A stretch of 64,000 nt of DNA, taken from the NCBI RefSeq assembly GCF_018131015.1, contig NZ_JAFCJJ010000008.1, positions 186,001 to 250,000 on the forward strand, given 5' to 3'. Positions 16,490 to 25,136 of this stretch are shown here, piece after piece. Each line of letters begins with the position of its first letter. Positions within the stretch are counted from its first letter, which is position 1. This DNA comes from Bradyrhizobium diazoefficiens (lineage in GTDB: Bacteria > Pseudomonadota > Alphaproteobacteria > Rhizobiales > Xanthobacteraceae). The position numbers and the translations under genes were made by a program. The notes below the pieces were generated by a model. It was not told where the DNA came from. It did no database searches and saw only the letters and a list, made by a program, of their open reading frames with translations.

Positions 16490-18721
16490 CTATGCCGCCA
16501 CCACGCGCGGCGCTTCCGCGGCGCCCGGCGGCTGCACTGGCCTCGTCAGCATCGTCACCTCGGTGAAGCCGACGGCCTTGAGCTCCTCGCTCATCGAGGC
16601 GCGCGCATCCGGCGCCATCGACGCATCGGGCACCACGACGGCGCAGGCATTGGTCGTCAACAGCTCCGCCGGCAGGTCGGAGGCGGCGCCGGCATCGATC
16701 AGCACGTGGTCATAGGCGCGCAGAAGGGCGTCGATCGCGAGGGTCACCCGCGGCGACTGCAGCAGGCTGCGGTCGAAGCCGGGACGGCCGGCCATGACGA
16801 GATGCAGCCGCGACAGCTTGTCCCTGGTGATCACCTGTGCGAACGACGCCTCGCCCTGCATCAGCTCGGCAAGGCCCGGCGCCATCGGGTCGACGGAGAT
16901 GGCCGCGATCGTCGGCGACGTTGCGGCGAGATCGACCACGACGACGCGCGCATCGCGCGCAAGATGCCGGGCGAGCGTCAGCGTCGAGAGCGTGATGTCG
17001 CCGCCCGCGGCGGTGCCGAGCACCACGACCTTCCTGGTCGCCGCGCCAGCGCTACGCAGGCGCTCGGCCAATCGCTCGATCTCGGCGAATTCGACCGGTC
17101 TGGCGTCCGGCGCCACCTCGGGCTGGAGCGGCGCGGCGTCCTCCACGACGGGGGCGACAACCGGCTCGTGCCGGACCGCCGCCTGCGCCGGCGCAGCCGC
17201 GGGGCTCGTGCGCGGGGCGGTCTGGCTGAGCAGCTCGCCGGTGACGACGAGGCCCGAGGAGAGCAGCAGGGTCGCCAGCGTCGCGATCAGCACGATCGGC
17301 AGCTTCTTCGGATAGGCCAGCGTGTTCGAGACGATCGCGCGCGAGATGATGCGGCCGTCGGTCGGCGCGGTGTCGATGGTCTCGCGGGTATTGGCCTCGC
17401 GGTACTTGGCAAGATAGGTCTCGAGCAGGTCGCGCTGCGCCTTGGCCTCGCGCTCCAGCGCGCGCAACTGCACGTCCTGGCCGTTGGTCGAGGTCGCCTG
17501 CTTCTTGAGCTGCTCAAGGCTCGTCGACAGGCTGTCGACCCGGCCGCTGGCGATGCGCGCGTCGTTTTCGAGCGCGCGCGAGATCTTGGCCGCCTCGTCG
17601 CGAATCTGGTTGTCGAGGTCGCCGAGTTGCGCCTTCAATTCCTTGATGCGCGGGTGGTTGCCGAGCAGCGTCGAGGACTGCTCAGCCAGCTGGGCCCGCA
17701 GCGTCACGCGCTGCTCGGACAGACGCCGCATCAGCTCGGAGTTCACGACCTCGGATGCCTCGATCGGCTTGCCGCTCTGGAGCATCTCGCGGATCAGCCG
17801 GGCCTTGGACTCCGCGTCCGCCTTCAGCGCACGTGCATTGTTGAGCTGGGTGTTGACCTCGCCCATCTGCTGGTTCGACAGCGTGGTGTTGTTGGTGCCG
17901 ACGAAGAGCGATGATTTCGAGCGGAAGTCCTCGACCTTGGCCTCCGCCTCCGACACCTTCTTGCGCAGATTCTCGATCTCACCGGCGAGCCACTGGCTGG
18001 CGTTGCGGGCCTGGTCCTGGCGCGCATTCTGCTGCAGCACGAGATAGCCTTCGGCGATCGAATTGGAGACGCGCGCGGCAAGCTCCGGATCGGCCGACTG
18101 GAAATCGACGACGATGACGCGCGACTTGTCGACGGCGTAGGCCTGGAGGCGATCGTAATAGGCGTCCAGCACGCGCTCTTCCGGCGTCATCGAGAACGGG
18201 TCGCGGCCGATGCCGACCAGCGCCGCCAGCGACTTCAGCGGCGAGATGCCCTGCAGCACCGGATCGAATTCGGGCCGCTCGGCGAGCTTGTTCTTTTTGA
18301 TGATCTCGCGCGCGAGATCGCGCGACAGCACGAGCTGCACCTGGCTGGTGACGGCCTCGGCGTCGAGCGCCTGCCGCTCTTCGGTGCGGTCGCTGTTCGG
18401 GCGCAGGAACACGTTCTCGCGGCCGTCGATCAGGATGCGAGATTCGGATTTGTAGCGCGGGGTGACGAGATTGACCGCGGCGACGGAGGCGACGAGCGCG
18501 AGCACGGTCGGCATGATGATCCAGCCGCGCTTGCGCACAAGCGCCGCGCCAAGCGCGTGCAGATCGATGTCACCGGATTCGACGGATGCCCGCCTCAGCG
18601 CGGCGGGCGCGGGGCTGGCCTCAACCCTGGCTTGGTCGGGCTTGCGTTCAGGTTTGGACTTCGAGACGGCCCGCTCGACCAACGCCTTGCCCTTCCTGGC
18701 ACGCCAGAACGCCAAACGCAT
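16490..18721 (-). CDS. Wzz/GumC polysaccharide co-polymerase with degenerate ATPase domain
   Basis: Protein of 743 residues. A Wzz domain starts at about residue 50 (DIDLHALGAALVRKRGWIIM, first TM helix near 70-88). A long periplasmic coiled-coil region runs from about 210 to 450, and the second TM helix is near 490 (LPIVLIATLATLLLSSGLVV). The cytoplasmic C-terminal part resembles a CpsD/Wzc kinase, but where the Walker A loop should lie the sequence is GTAAGGDITLST (from G569), without the Lys. The terminal Tyr cluster is also absent, so autokinase activity is unlikely. It probably sets chain length or couples export. Upstream GGGGGT supports the start. Confidence 0.88.
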   Translation of the reverse strand: MRLAFWRARKGKALVERAVSKSKPERKPDQARVEASPAPAALRRASVESGDIDLHALGAALVRKRGWIIMPTVLALVASVAAVNLVTPRYKSESRILIDGRENVFLRPNSDRTEERQALDAEAVTSQVQLVLSRDLAREIIKKNKLAERPEFDPVLQGISPLKSLAALVGIGRDPFSMTPEERVLDAYYDRLQAYAVDKSRVIVVDFQSADPELAARVSNSIAEGYLVLQQNARQDQARNASQWLAGEIENLRKKVSEAEAKVEDFRSKSSLFVGTNNTTLSNQQMGEVNTQLNNARALKADAESKARLIREMLQSGKPIEASEVVNSELMRRLSEQRVTLRAQLAEQSSTLLGNHPRIKELKAQLGDLDNQIRDEAAKISRALENDARIASGRVDSLSTSLEQLKKQATSTNGQDVQLRALEREAKAQRDLLETYLAKYREANTRETIDTAPTDGRIISRAIVSNTLAYPKKLPIVLIATLATLLLSSGLVVTGELLSQTAPRTSPAAAPAQAAVRHEPVVAPVVEDAAPLQPEVAPDARPVEFAEIERLAERLRSAGAATRKVVVLGTAAGGDITLSTLTLARHLARDARVVVVDLAATSPTIAAISVDPMAPGLAELMQGEASFAQVITRDKLSRLHLVMAGRPGFDRSLLQSPRVTLAIDALLRAYDHVLIDAGAASDLPAELLTTNACAVVVPDASMAPDARASMSEELKAVGFTEVTMLTRPVQPPGAAEAPRVVAA

Positions 18722-18923
18722 CTCATACCCCCGCAGGACAACGCCGCGACCCTAACTCGATCGGTGCGATTACACTCCATTAAGGTTGCCGCTGAGTTAA
18801 TCGCACCATCTTGCAACGGGCGCGTGCATGATCGACACCGTTTGTTAACCACGAGGGCTCTTAATCCCTCTCGATATTTCGAGAACTTTGTTCGGCACAC
18901 GCCGTCGAGCGCTGGTTTTGATC

Positions 18924-20057
18924 ATGCCCCCCTCTCCCGACCAGCCGCTTCGAATCCTTCACGCCGTGCGCGCTCCGGTCGGCGGCATCTTCCGCCACAT
19001 TCTCGATCTCGCCAACGGCCAGGTCGACCGCGGTCATCATGTCGGGATTCTCGCCGACAGCCTCACCGGCGGCGAGCGCGCGGACAAGGCGCTGGCCGCA
19101 CTCGCTCCGCGGCTAAAGCTCGGCGTGCACCGGCTCGCGATCCATCGCGAGCCGTCGCCGGGCGATGTCCTGGTATGGCTTCGCTTGCGACGCCTGATTG
19201 CCGGCCTCAAGCCCGACGTCCTGCACGGCCACGGCGCCAAGGCCGGCGCCTTCCTGCGCATGCGGCGGCGCGCCGACGACAAGATCCGCATCTACACCCC
19301 GCATGGCGGCTCGCTGCACTACCCCCTCAACACCTTCAAGGGCGAATTCTACGCGCGGCTCGAGCGCTCGCTGATGAACGCGACCGACCTGTTCCTGTTC
19401 GAAAGCGCGTTTGCGCGTGACACCTATCAGCGCATCGTCGGCACACCCAGGGGCGTGGTCCACTGCGTCTTCAACGGCGTGACGCCTGAAGAGTTCGAGC
19501 CGGTCGAGGTGGCCGGCGATGCGACCGATCTCGCCTATGTCGGCGAGTTCAGGCACATCAAGGGCGCCGACCTCCTGGTCGATGCGGTCGCGCACCTGCA
19601 TGCGGGAGGCCGGAAAGTCACGCTGACGCTCGGCGGCGACGGCGAGGAGACGGCGGCGCTGAAGGCGCAGGTCGCAAAGCTCAAGCTGACGGACGCGATC
19701 CGCTTCATCGGCCACGTCCGGGCGCGCGACGGCTTTTCCAGGGGACGGCTGCTCGTCGTGCCCTCGCGCGGCGATTCCATGCCTTATGTCGTCATCGAGG
19801 CAGGCGCGGCCGGGATTCCCATGATCGCCGCCCGGGTCGGCGGAATCCCCGAGATATTCGGCGCCAACAGCCCGGCGCTGTTCGCGCCCAACAATGCCGA
19901 GGCCATGGCCGATGCAATTGCGGCCGCGCTCGGGAATCCGCAGGCGACCACGCAGCGCGCGGCGTCGCTGCGCGCGCGCATCTCTGCGCATTTCTCCCAG
20001 CAGGCGATGGTGGACGGCGTGCTCGCGGGTTATCGCGACGCATTTGCCAATCATTAA
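18924..20057 (+). CDS. Glycosyltransferase family 4 protein
   Basis: GT-B fold transferase of about 377 residues. N-terminal RILHAVRAPVGGIFRHILDL and HGHGAKAGAFLRM are typical acceptor-domain loops; the donor domain has LAYVGEFRHIKGADLLVDAV, LGGDGEE and VVPSRGDSMPYVVIEAGAAG. The EX7E-type motif shows Asp in the first acidic position. It should add a sugar to a lipid-linked intermediate on the cytoplasmic face. A TTG at 18888 would add 12 residues; I prefer the ATG at 18924. It is divergent from the Wzz gene across a 202-base regulatory gap. Confidence 0.9.
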   Translation: MPPSPDQPLRILHAVRAPVGGIFRHILDLANGQVDRGHHVGILADSLTGGERADKALAALAPRLKLGVHRLAIHREPSPGDVLVWLRLRRLIAGLKPDVLHGHGAKAGAFLRMRRRADDKIRIYTPHGGSLHYPLNTFKGEFYARLERSLMNATDLFLFESAFARDTYQRIVGTPRGVVHCVFNGVTPEEFEPVEVAGDATDLAYVGEFRHIKGADLLVDAVAHLHAGGRKVTLTLGGDGEETAALKAQVAKLKLTDAIRFIGHVRARDGFSRGRLLVVPSRGDSMPYVVIEAGAAGIPMIAARVGGIPEIFGANSPALFAPNNAEAMADAIAAALGNPQATTQRAASLRARISAHFSQQAMVDGVLAGYRDAFANH

Positions 20058-20176
20058 CCATCCTTAAGGCCCGCTTTAGAGAATCTTCCGATTTGTCCGA
20101 TAAGCGATGGACCGGGGGATGCTCGCCCGGGCGCAACGCTGTTGTCCCGGGGGTCTTGGAATGGACGTGGACGCCC

Positions 20177-21724
20177 GTGGAACCGCTCAACGCACGTTCG
20201 ATGCTCGATGCCGTGGCCAGCGCCGCGGTCAAGCCCGCTGAACCACCGTTCGTCGAACGCCGTCGCCGGCTGACGCCGGCCGCGCTCGATGTCGTCAACC
20301 AGAAAGTCGCCCGCGCCTATTCGCCGATCGTCATCGCCGGCGTCGTGCGCGCGATCGACCTCGCGCTGCTGAGCCTCGTCGGTATCGCGCTCTTTGTCGG
20401 CTACGTCATGCCGCTCACCGGCTTCCGCTGGGATTATCTCGCCGCGATCTTCGCGGTCGCAACCGCCGCGGTGGTCTGCTTCCAGGCCGCCGACATCTAT
20501 CAGGTCCAGCTCTTCCGCGGACAGCTGCGGCAGATGACGCGAATGATCTCGTCCTGGTCGTTCGTGTTCCTGCTATTCATCGGCGCCTCCTTCTTCGCCA
20601 AGCTCGGCGGCGAGGTGTCGCGGCTGTGGCTTGCGGCCTTCTACTTCCTCGGCCTCGCCGCACTGATCGGCGAGCGGCTCGTGCTGCGCTCGCTGGTGCG
20701 CAACTGGGCGCGCCAGGGCCGGCTCGACCGCCGCACCATCATCGTCGGCTCCGACAGCAACGGCGAGGAGCTGGTCGAGGCGCTGAAGGCGCAGGAGGAT
20801 TCCGACATCCACGTGCTCGGCGTGTTCGACGACCGCAACGACAGCCGCGCGCTCGACACCTGCGCGGGCGCCCCCAAGCTCGGCAAGGTCGACGACATCG
20901 TCGAGTTCGCCCGCCGCAGCCGGGTCGACCTCGTGCTGTTCGCACTGCCGATCTCGGCGGAGACGCGCATCCTGGAAATGCTGAAGAAGCTCTGGGTGCT
21001 GCCGGTCGACATCCGCCTGTCCGCCCACACCAACAAGCTGCGCTTCCGTCCCCGCTCCTACTCCTATCTCGGCGACGTGCCGACGCTCGACGTGTTCGAG
21101 GCGCCCATCACCGACTGGGACCTGGTCATGAAGTGGCTGTTCGACCGCATCGTCGGCAGCCTTGCGCTGCTCGCGGCCTTGCCGGTGATGGCGCTGGTGG
21201 CGCTGGCGGTGAAGCTCGACAGCCCCGGCCCGGTGCTGTTCCGGCAAAAGCGCTTCGGCTTCAACAACGAGCGCATCGACGTCTACAAATTCCGCTCGAT
21301 GTACCATCATCAGGCCGACCCGACGGCCGCCAAGGTCGTGACCAAGAACGATCCGCGCGTCACCCGCGTCGGCCGCTTCATCCGCAAGACCAGCCTCGAC
21401 GAGCTGCCGCAGCTCTTCAACGTGCTCTTCTCCGGCAACCTCTCCCTCGTCGGCCCGCGTCCGCACGCGGTCCAGGGCAAGCTCCAGGCCCGGCTGTTCG
21501 ACGAGGCCGTCGACGGCTATTTCGCCCGCCACCGCGTCAAGCCGGGCATCACCGGCTGGGCCCAGGTCAACGGCTGGCGCGGCGAGATCGACAATGAGGA
21601 GAAGATCCAGAAGCGCGTCGAGTTCGACCTCTACTACATCGAGAACTGGTCGGTGCTGTTCGACCTCTACATTCTCCTGAAGACGCCGATCTCGCTGCTG
21701 ACCAAGAACGAGAACGCGTATTGA
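20177..21724 (+). CDS. Undecaprenyl-phosphate glucose phosphotransferase (polyprenyl sugar-1-phosphate transferase)
   Basis: Initiating enzyme of polysaccharide synthesis; moves a hexose-1-phosphate from UDP-sugar to undecaprenyl phosphate. Four N-terminal TM helices (about residues 30-170) are followed by a CoA-binding-like Rossmann region ([20 protein letters not shown]) and a C-terminal bacterial sugar-transferase domain with one TM hairpin, [34 protein letters not shown] and [14 protein letters not shown]. The frame is open to a TTG at 20093; I choose GTG at 20177, giving 515 residues, because the upstream stretch looks noncoding. This start is uncertain. Confidence 0.92.
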   Translation: MEPLNARSMLDAVASAAVKPAEPPFVERRRRLTPAALDVVNQKVARAYSPIVIAGVVRAIDLALLSLVGIALFVGYVMPLTGFRWDYLAAIFAVATAAVVCFQAADIYQVQLFRGQLRQMTRMISSWSFVFLLFIGASFFAKLGGEVSRLWLAAFYFLGLAALIGERLVLRSLVRNWARQGRLDRRTIIVGSDSNGEELVEALKAQEDSDIHVLGVFDDRNDSRALDTCAGAPKLGKVDDIVEFARRSRVDLVLFALPISAETRILEMLKKLWVLPVDIRLSAHTNKLRFRPRSYSYLGDVPTLDVFEAPITDWDLVMKWLFDRIVGSLALLAALPVMALVALAVKLDSPGPVLFRQKRFGFNNERIDVYKFRSMYHHQADPTAAKVVTKNDPRVTRVGRFIRKTSLDELPQLFNVLFSGNLSLVGPRPHAVQGKLQARLFDEAVDGYFARHRVKPGITGWAQVNGWRGEIDNEEKIQKRVEFDLYYIENWSVLFDLYILLKTPISLLTKNENAY

Positions 21725-21746
21725 GTTTGCTGACTCCGAACCACAC

Positions 21747-21867
21747 TGTCATCGCCCGGCTTGACCGGGCGATCCAGTAATCACCGGCAGCGGACACTGC
21801 CACGAGCGGCTCGGAGCACTGGATGCCCCGCCCCCCGTGCGCAAGTGCGCACTAGGCGGGGCATGAC
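21747..21867. repeat. Mosaic palindromic repeat, copy 1
   Basis: Two hairpins joined by inverted arms. Hairpin 1 is CGCCCGG-CTTGA-CCGGGCG (21753-21771) followed by ATCCAGT. After a 40-base spacer comes ACTGGAT and hairpin 2, GCCCCGCC / GGCGGGGC (21825-21862), then ATGACGG. The same plan recurs at 62501-62599. Confidence 0.85.
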
Positions 21868-21907
21868 GGCGGAAGTTGGTACGATTGCGTAGGCGTAAGA
21901 GAGTGTG

Positions 21908-23164
21908 ATGGCGTATGCGGCGACAGCCGGGGACATGAATGCGGCGGTTCGCGCCGCGCCCGGCGTGCTGGCCCTGCAGCGCGCGCTGGTGTGGCTGGTC
22001 GGCGCCTGCGGCGCGATCGTCTTCATCGAGCCGAGCCCCTACGAGATCGTGACGCTGCTCGCCATCGTCACCTTCTTCGCCACCGGCCTGCGGCTGAAAC
22101 TGGTGCTGATGCCGCTGGTCCTGCTGCTGGTCCTGCTCAATGTCGGCTACACCATCAGCGCGATCCCGCTGTTCGAGCAGTCCGAAGTGGCGAGCTGGAT
22201 CGCAACCTCCTGGTACATGGCGGTCACCGTGGTGTTCTTCGCCATGGTCACCTCCGAGGACACCGCGGCGCGGCTCGACATGCTCCGCCGCGGCCTCGTG
22301 GCCGGCGCGATGGTCGCCGCGCTCTCGGCGGTCGCGGGCTATTTCCACCTGGTTCCCGGCGGCGACGACCTGCTCACGCTCTACGGACGCGCGCGCGGCA
22401 CGTTCAAGGACCCGAACGTGCTCGGCGCCTTCCTGATCCTCCCCGCACTGTTCGCGCTCCAGAGCGTGGTCTCGGACAGGCTGGGCAAGGCGTTCCGCAA
22501 CGTCATCGCCTTCGGCATCATGTCGCTGGCGATCCTGCTCGCCTTCTCCCGCGCCGCCTGGGGCGGGCTGGTGCTGACCTCCGCCTTCATGCTCGCGCTG
22601 ATGGTGCTGACCAGCCGCACCAACGCGCAGCGCTCGCGCATCATCATCATGGCGATCGTAGCCGCAGTGATTGGCGTTGCGCTGATCGCGGTGCTGCTGT
22701 CGTTCGATTCAACCGCGGAGATGTTCAAGCAGCGCGCGAGCTTCGACCAGAGCTATGACGAGGGTCGCTTCGGCCGGTTCGGCCGGCACATCCTCGGTGC
22801 GGAGATGGCGCTCGACCTGCCGTTCGGCATCGGCCCCCTCCAGTTCCACCGCTACTTCCCAGAGGACACCCACAACTCCTATCTCAACGCCTTCATGTCC
22901 GGCGGCTGGCTCTCCGGCGTGTGCTATCCGGCGCTGGTGTTCGCCACCGTGATCATGGGCTTTCGTCACATCTTCGTCCGCGTGCCCTGGCAGCGCGCTT
23001 ATCTCGCCGTGTTTTCGGCCTTCGTCGGCACCGTCGGCGAAAGTTTTGTGATCGACACCGACCACTGGCGGCACTTCTGGATGATGCTCGGCGCCATGTG
23101 GGGCATGATCGCGGCCGCGCAGATCTACAGGATCAGGTCTGGCGAGGACGCTTCTTCAGCTTGA
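21908..23164 (+). CDS. O-antigen ligase / Wzy-type polymerase family membrane protein
   Basis: Polytopic inner-membrane protein of about 418 residues with ten or more hydrophobic segments. The large periplasmic loop near residues 265-325 contains the family hallmark region GAEMALDLPFGIGPLQFHRYFPEDTHNSYLNAF, shown here in two parts: GIGPLQFHRY and EDTHNSYLNAF. Family members ligate or polymerise lipid-linked glycans. In this locus, polymerisation of repeat units is the more likely role, as no lipid A core genes adjoin it. ATG at 21908 follows AAGAGAG. Its last 32 bases overlap the convergent MarR gene. Confidence 0.87.
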   Translation: MAYAATAGDMNAAVRAAPGVLALQRALVWLVGACGAIVFIEPSPYEIVTLLAIVTFFATGLRLKLVLMPLVLLLVLLNVGYTISAIPLFEQSEVASWIATSWYMAVTVVFFAMVTSEDTAARLDMLRRGLVAGAMVAALSAVAGYFHLVPGGDDLLTLYGRARGTFKDPNVLGAFLILPALFALQSVVSDRLGKAFRNVIAFGIMSLAILLAFSRAAWGGLVLTSAFMLALMVLTSRTNAQRSRIIIMAIVAAVIGVALIAVLLSFDSTAEMFKQRASFDQSYDEGRFGRFGRHILGAEMALDLPFGIGPLQFHRYFPEDTHNSYLNAFMSGGWLSGVCYPALVFATVIMGFRHIFVRVPWQRAYLAVFSAFVGTVGESFVIDTDHWRHFWMMLGAMWGMIAAAQIYRIRSGEDASSA

Positions 23165-23672
23165 GATCGGGCCGCTTCTCCGGCGGCGTGTCGAGCAGGC
23201 CCTTCAGCGCCTCGGTTGCCGCCAGGACGCCCTTGTAGCCTTCGGTCGCAAAGCGCAGCAGCAGCCGCAACTCCTCGTCGGAATAGCCTCCAAAAACCTT
23301 CTCCATCGCCTGCTGCATCGGCACATAGAGCTGGCCGATCTTCATCGCTTGCTCCGGCACGACTGCGATGAATACCCTTCGGCGGTCCGTCTCGTCCCGC
23401 TCGCGGCGCACCAGCCCGGCCTTCTCAAGCCGGTCGACCACGCCGGTAATGGCACCGGTCGTCAGGCCCGTGACCTCGGCGAGGCGGCCCGCGGTGACGC
23501 GTCCCTCGAGGTACAGGATGTCCATGCATTCGAGGTCGGAATTGGCGATTCCGGCAACGTTCGCAACGGTCTGGCCATAGAGCACGCCCTGCGCGGACGA
23601 CCGCCGCATGGCCTCTTCCAGTTCCCCCAACAACCCCGCGCGCACTTTCGTCCTTGACAAGGCCGGCCTCAT
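23133..23672 (-). CDS. MarR family transcriptional regulator
   Basis: Winged-helix dimer of 179 residues. DNA-recognition region: GRVTAGRLAEVTGLTTGAITGVV then RLEKAGLVRRERDETDRRRV (the wing, with DxRxxR). It is divergent from the FAD monooxygenase gene and its start overlaps a dense set of palindromes, so autorepression and control of the monooxygenase are likely. The ligand is probably an aromatic compound, by inference from the partner. No clear ribosome binding site precedes the ATG at 23672; a start inside the operator is unusual and a later start (M22) is possible. Confidence 0.85.
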   Translation of the reverse strand: MRPALSRTKVRAGLLGELEEAMRRSSAQGVLYGQTVANVAGIANSDLECMDILYLEGRVTAGRLAEVTGLTTGAITGVVDRLEKAGLVRRERDETDRRRVFIAVVPEQAMKIGQLYVPMQQAMEKVFGGYSDEELRLLLRFATEGYKGVLAATEALKGLLDTPPEKRPDLKLKKRPRQT

Positions 23673-23703
23673 ATCTTAGTTGATATATATCTTAGTCACT
23701 AAG
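23671..23703. promoter_or_regulatory. Probable MarR operator between the marR-type and monooxygenase genes
   Basis: Three overlapping symmetric elements: GATATATATC (23682-23691), CTTAG-TCA-CTAAG (23691-23703) and a direct repeat ATCTTAGT at 23673 and 23689. A TTGACA hexamer lies at 23654-23659. MarR proteins bind such AT-rich palindromes. Confidence 0.7.
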
Positions 23704-23756
23704 AGATTTAGCGACCGTAATTTCTCCTAGCACCACGGAAACGTCGGGAGCAAGCC

Positions 23757-24953
23757 ATGTCCAATCGTCCCCGCAAGGCCCTGATCATCGGCGCCGGCAT
23801 CGCCGGGCCCGTCACCGCGATCCTGCTGCGCCGCGCCGGCATCGAGTCTGCAATCTACGAGGCGTGGCCCTACTCCAAGGGGATCGGCGGCGGTCTTCAG
23901 ATCGCGCCGAACGGCATGCATGTCATGGACGAGATCGGACTTGCAGGCGAGCTGACCAACCGCGGCTCGGTCGCGGAGTCCTTCGACTTCTATTCGCAGG
24001 AGGGGCGGAAGCTCGGCTCGATCAATCGCGACATGGCGCGCCGTTTCGGCCAGCCGGCCGTCAATGTCTGCCGCGCCACGCTGAACGAGATGCTGATCGA
24101 CAAGGCCTGGTGCGCCTGCGCCTCGCTCTATTTCGACAAACGCCTGATCAAGATCGAGGATCGCGGCGACCAGCCCATCATCGCCTATTTCGCCGACGGC
24201 ACCACCGCGGAGGGCGATTTCCTGATCGGCGCCGACGGCGTGCACTCGGTGACGCGCCGCCGGGTGGTGCCGGACGGGCCGAAACCATTCAACACCGGCC
24301 TGATCGGCTTCGGCGGGTTTGTGCCGCATGCCGTCCTCGACGGCCGATCGGTCGGCAGACACGTCGAAACCACGTTCGGGCAGAGCGGCTTCTTCGGCTA
24401 CGGCTATTGCAGTCCGAATCCGACCGACGGCGTGATGTGGTGGAGCACACAGCCCGCGCACGGCATGGACGCCGCGATGTTCCGCGCGCTCGACCCGGCA
24501 ACGCTGAAACAGCATCTGCGCGGCTTCCATCGCGGCTGGCACGATCCGATTCCCGACATCATCGAGGCCGCCGAGAACATCGTGGTGACCGACACGCTCG
24601 ACGTTGCGACCTTGCCGACCTGGTCACGCAAGCGCTCGCTGCTGATCGGCGATGCCGCACATGCAACCAGTCCCCATGCCGGCCAGGGCGCCTCGCTCGC
24701 GCTCGAGGATGCGATGCGCCTCGCCCGGCTCATGCAGGAGGGCCAGGAACTCAGCGCCACCTTCCAGGCTTTTGAAGCCGAACGCCGCCCGCGCGCGGAG
24801 AAGATCGTGGCGATCGCCCGCCGCAACGGCAACGGCAAGCACGAATTCAGCGCCACCGGCGCCTGGGTCCGCAATCAGATGCTGAAGTGGCTGCTGCCGC
24901 TGGGATCGAAGAGCATGGAGTTCATGTACGCATATGATGCGCGGGCGGTGTAG
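23757..24953 (+). CDS. FAD-dependent monooxygenase (aromatic hydroxylase-like)
   Basis: Protein of 398 residues of the PHBH/salicylate-hydroxylase superfamily. The N-terminal FAD dinucleotide motif is IIGAGIAGPVTAILLRRAGI, the DG motif region is GADGVHSVTRRRV near residue 160, and the FAD ribityl-binding motif is LIGDAAHATSPHAGQGASLA near residue 298. It should insert one oxygen into an organic substrate using NAD(P)H. The substrate is unknown; the adjacent MarR-type gene suggests a phenolic inducer. Confidence 0.88.
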   Translation: MSNRPRKALIIGAGIAGPVTAILLRRAGIESAIYEAWPYSKGIGGGLQIAPNGMHVMDEIGLAGELTNRGSVAESFDFYSQEGRKLGSINRDMARRFGQPAVNVCRATLNEMLIDKAWCACASLYFDKRLIKIEDRGDQPIIAYFADGTTAEGDFLIGADGVHSVTRRRVVPDGPKPFNTGLIGFGGFVPHAVLDGRSVGRHVETTFGQSGFFGYGYCSPNPTDGVMWWSTQPAHGMDAAMFRALDPATLKQHLRGFHRGWHDPIPDIIEAAENIVVTDTLDVATLPTWSRKRSLLIGDAAHATSPHAGQGASLALEDAMRLARLMQEGQELSATFQAFEAERRPRAEKIVAIARRNGNGKHEFSATGAWVRNQMLKWLLPLGSKSMEFMYAYDARAV

Positions 24954-24966
24954 CTCTTCTCTTCCT

Positions 24967-25125
24967 CCCTCTCCCCGTTCTTACGGGGAGAGGGTTGGGG
25001 TGAGGGGCTGCTTCAGCGAAAACGATGAGAATTGGACTCGCGGAGAGTCCCCCTCACCCGCCGCGCTCGGACGATGCTGCGCATCGCTCGGCGCGCGTCG
25101 GCCTCTCCCCGCAAGCGGGGCGAGG
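24967..25125. repeat. Intergenic double-hairpin repeat of the CCCTCTCCCCG type
   Basis: Hairpin 1 is CCCTCTCCCCG-TTCTTA-CGGGGAGAGGG (24967-24994). Hairpin 2 is CCTCTCCCCGCAAGCGGGGCGAGG in two arms (25102-25125). Between them GGGGTGAGGGG (24997 on) faces CCCCTCACCC (about 25050), so the whole element can fold as nested arms. It fills the gap between convergent genes and may act as a bidirectional transcription stop. Confidence 0.85.
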
Positions 25126-25136
25126 CGAAGCAACGC

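Noticed and set aside
16375..16566. Small open frame with a run of eight C residues (16472-16479), considered as a phase-variable gene
   Set aside because: The frame is short, Pro/Ser-rich and overlaps the end of the Wzz gene; nothing supports translation.
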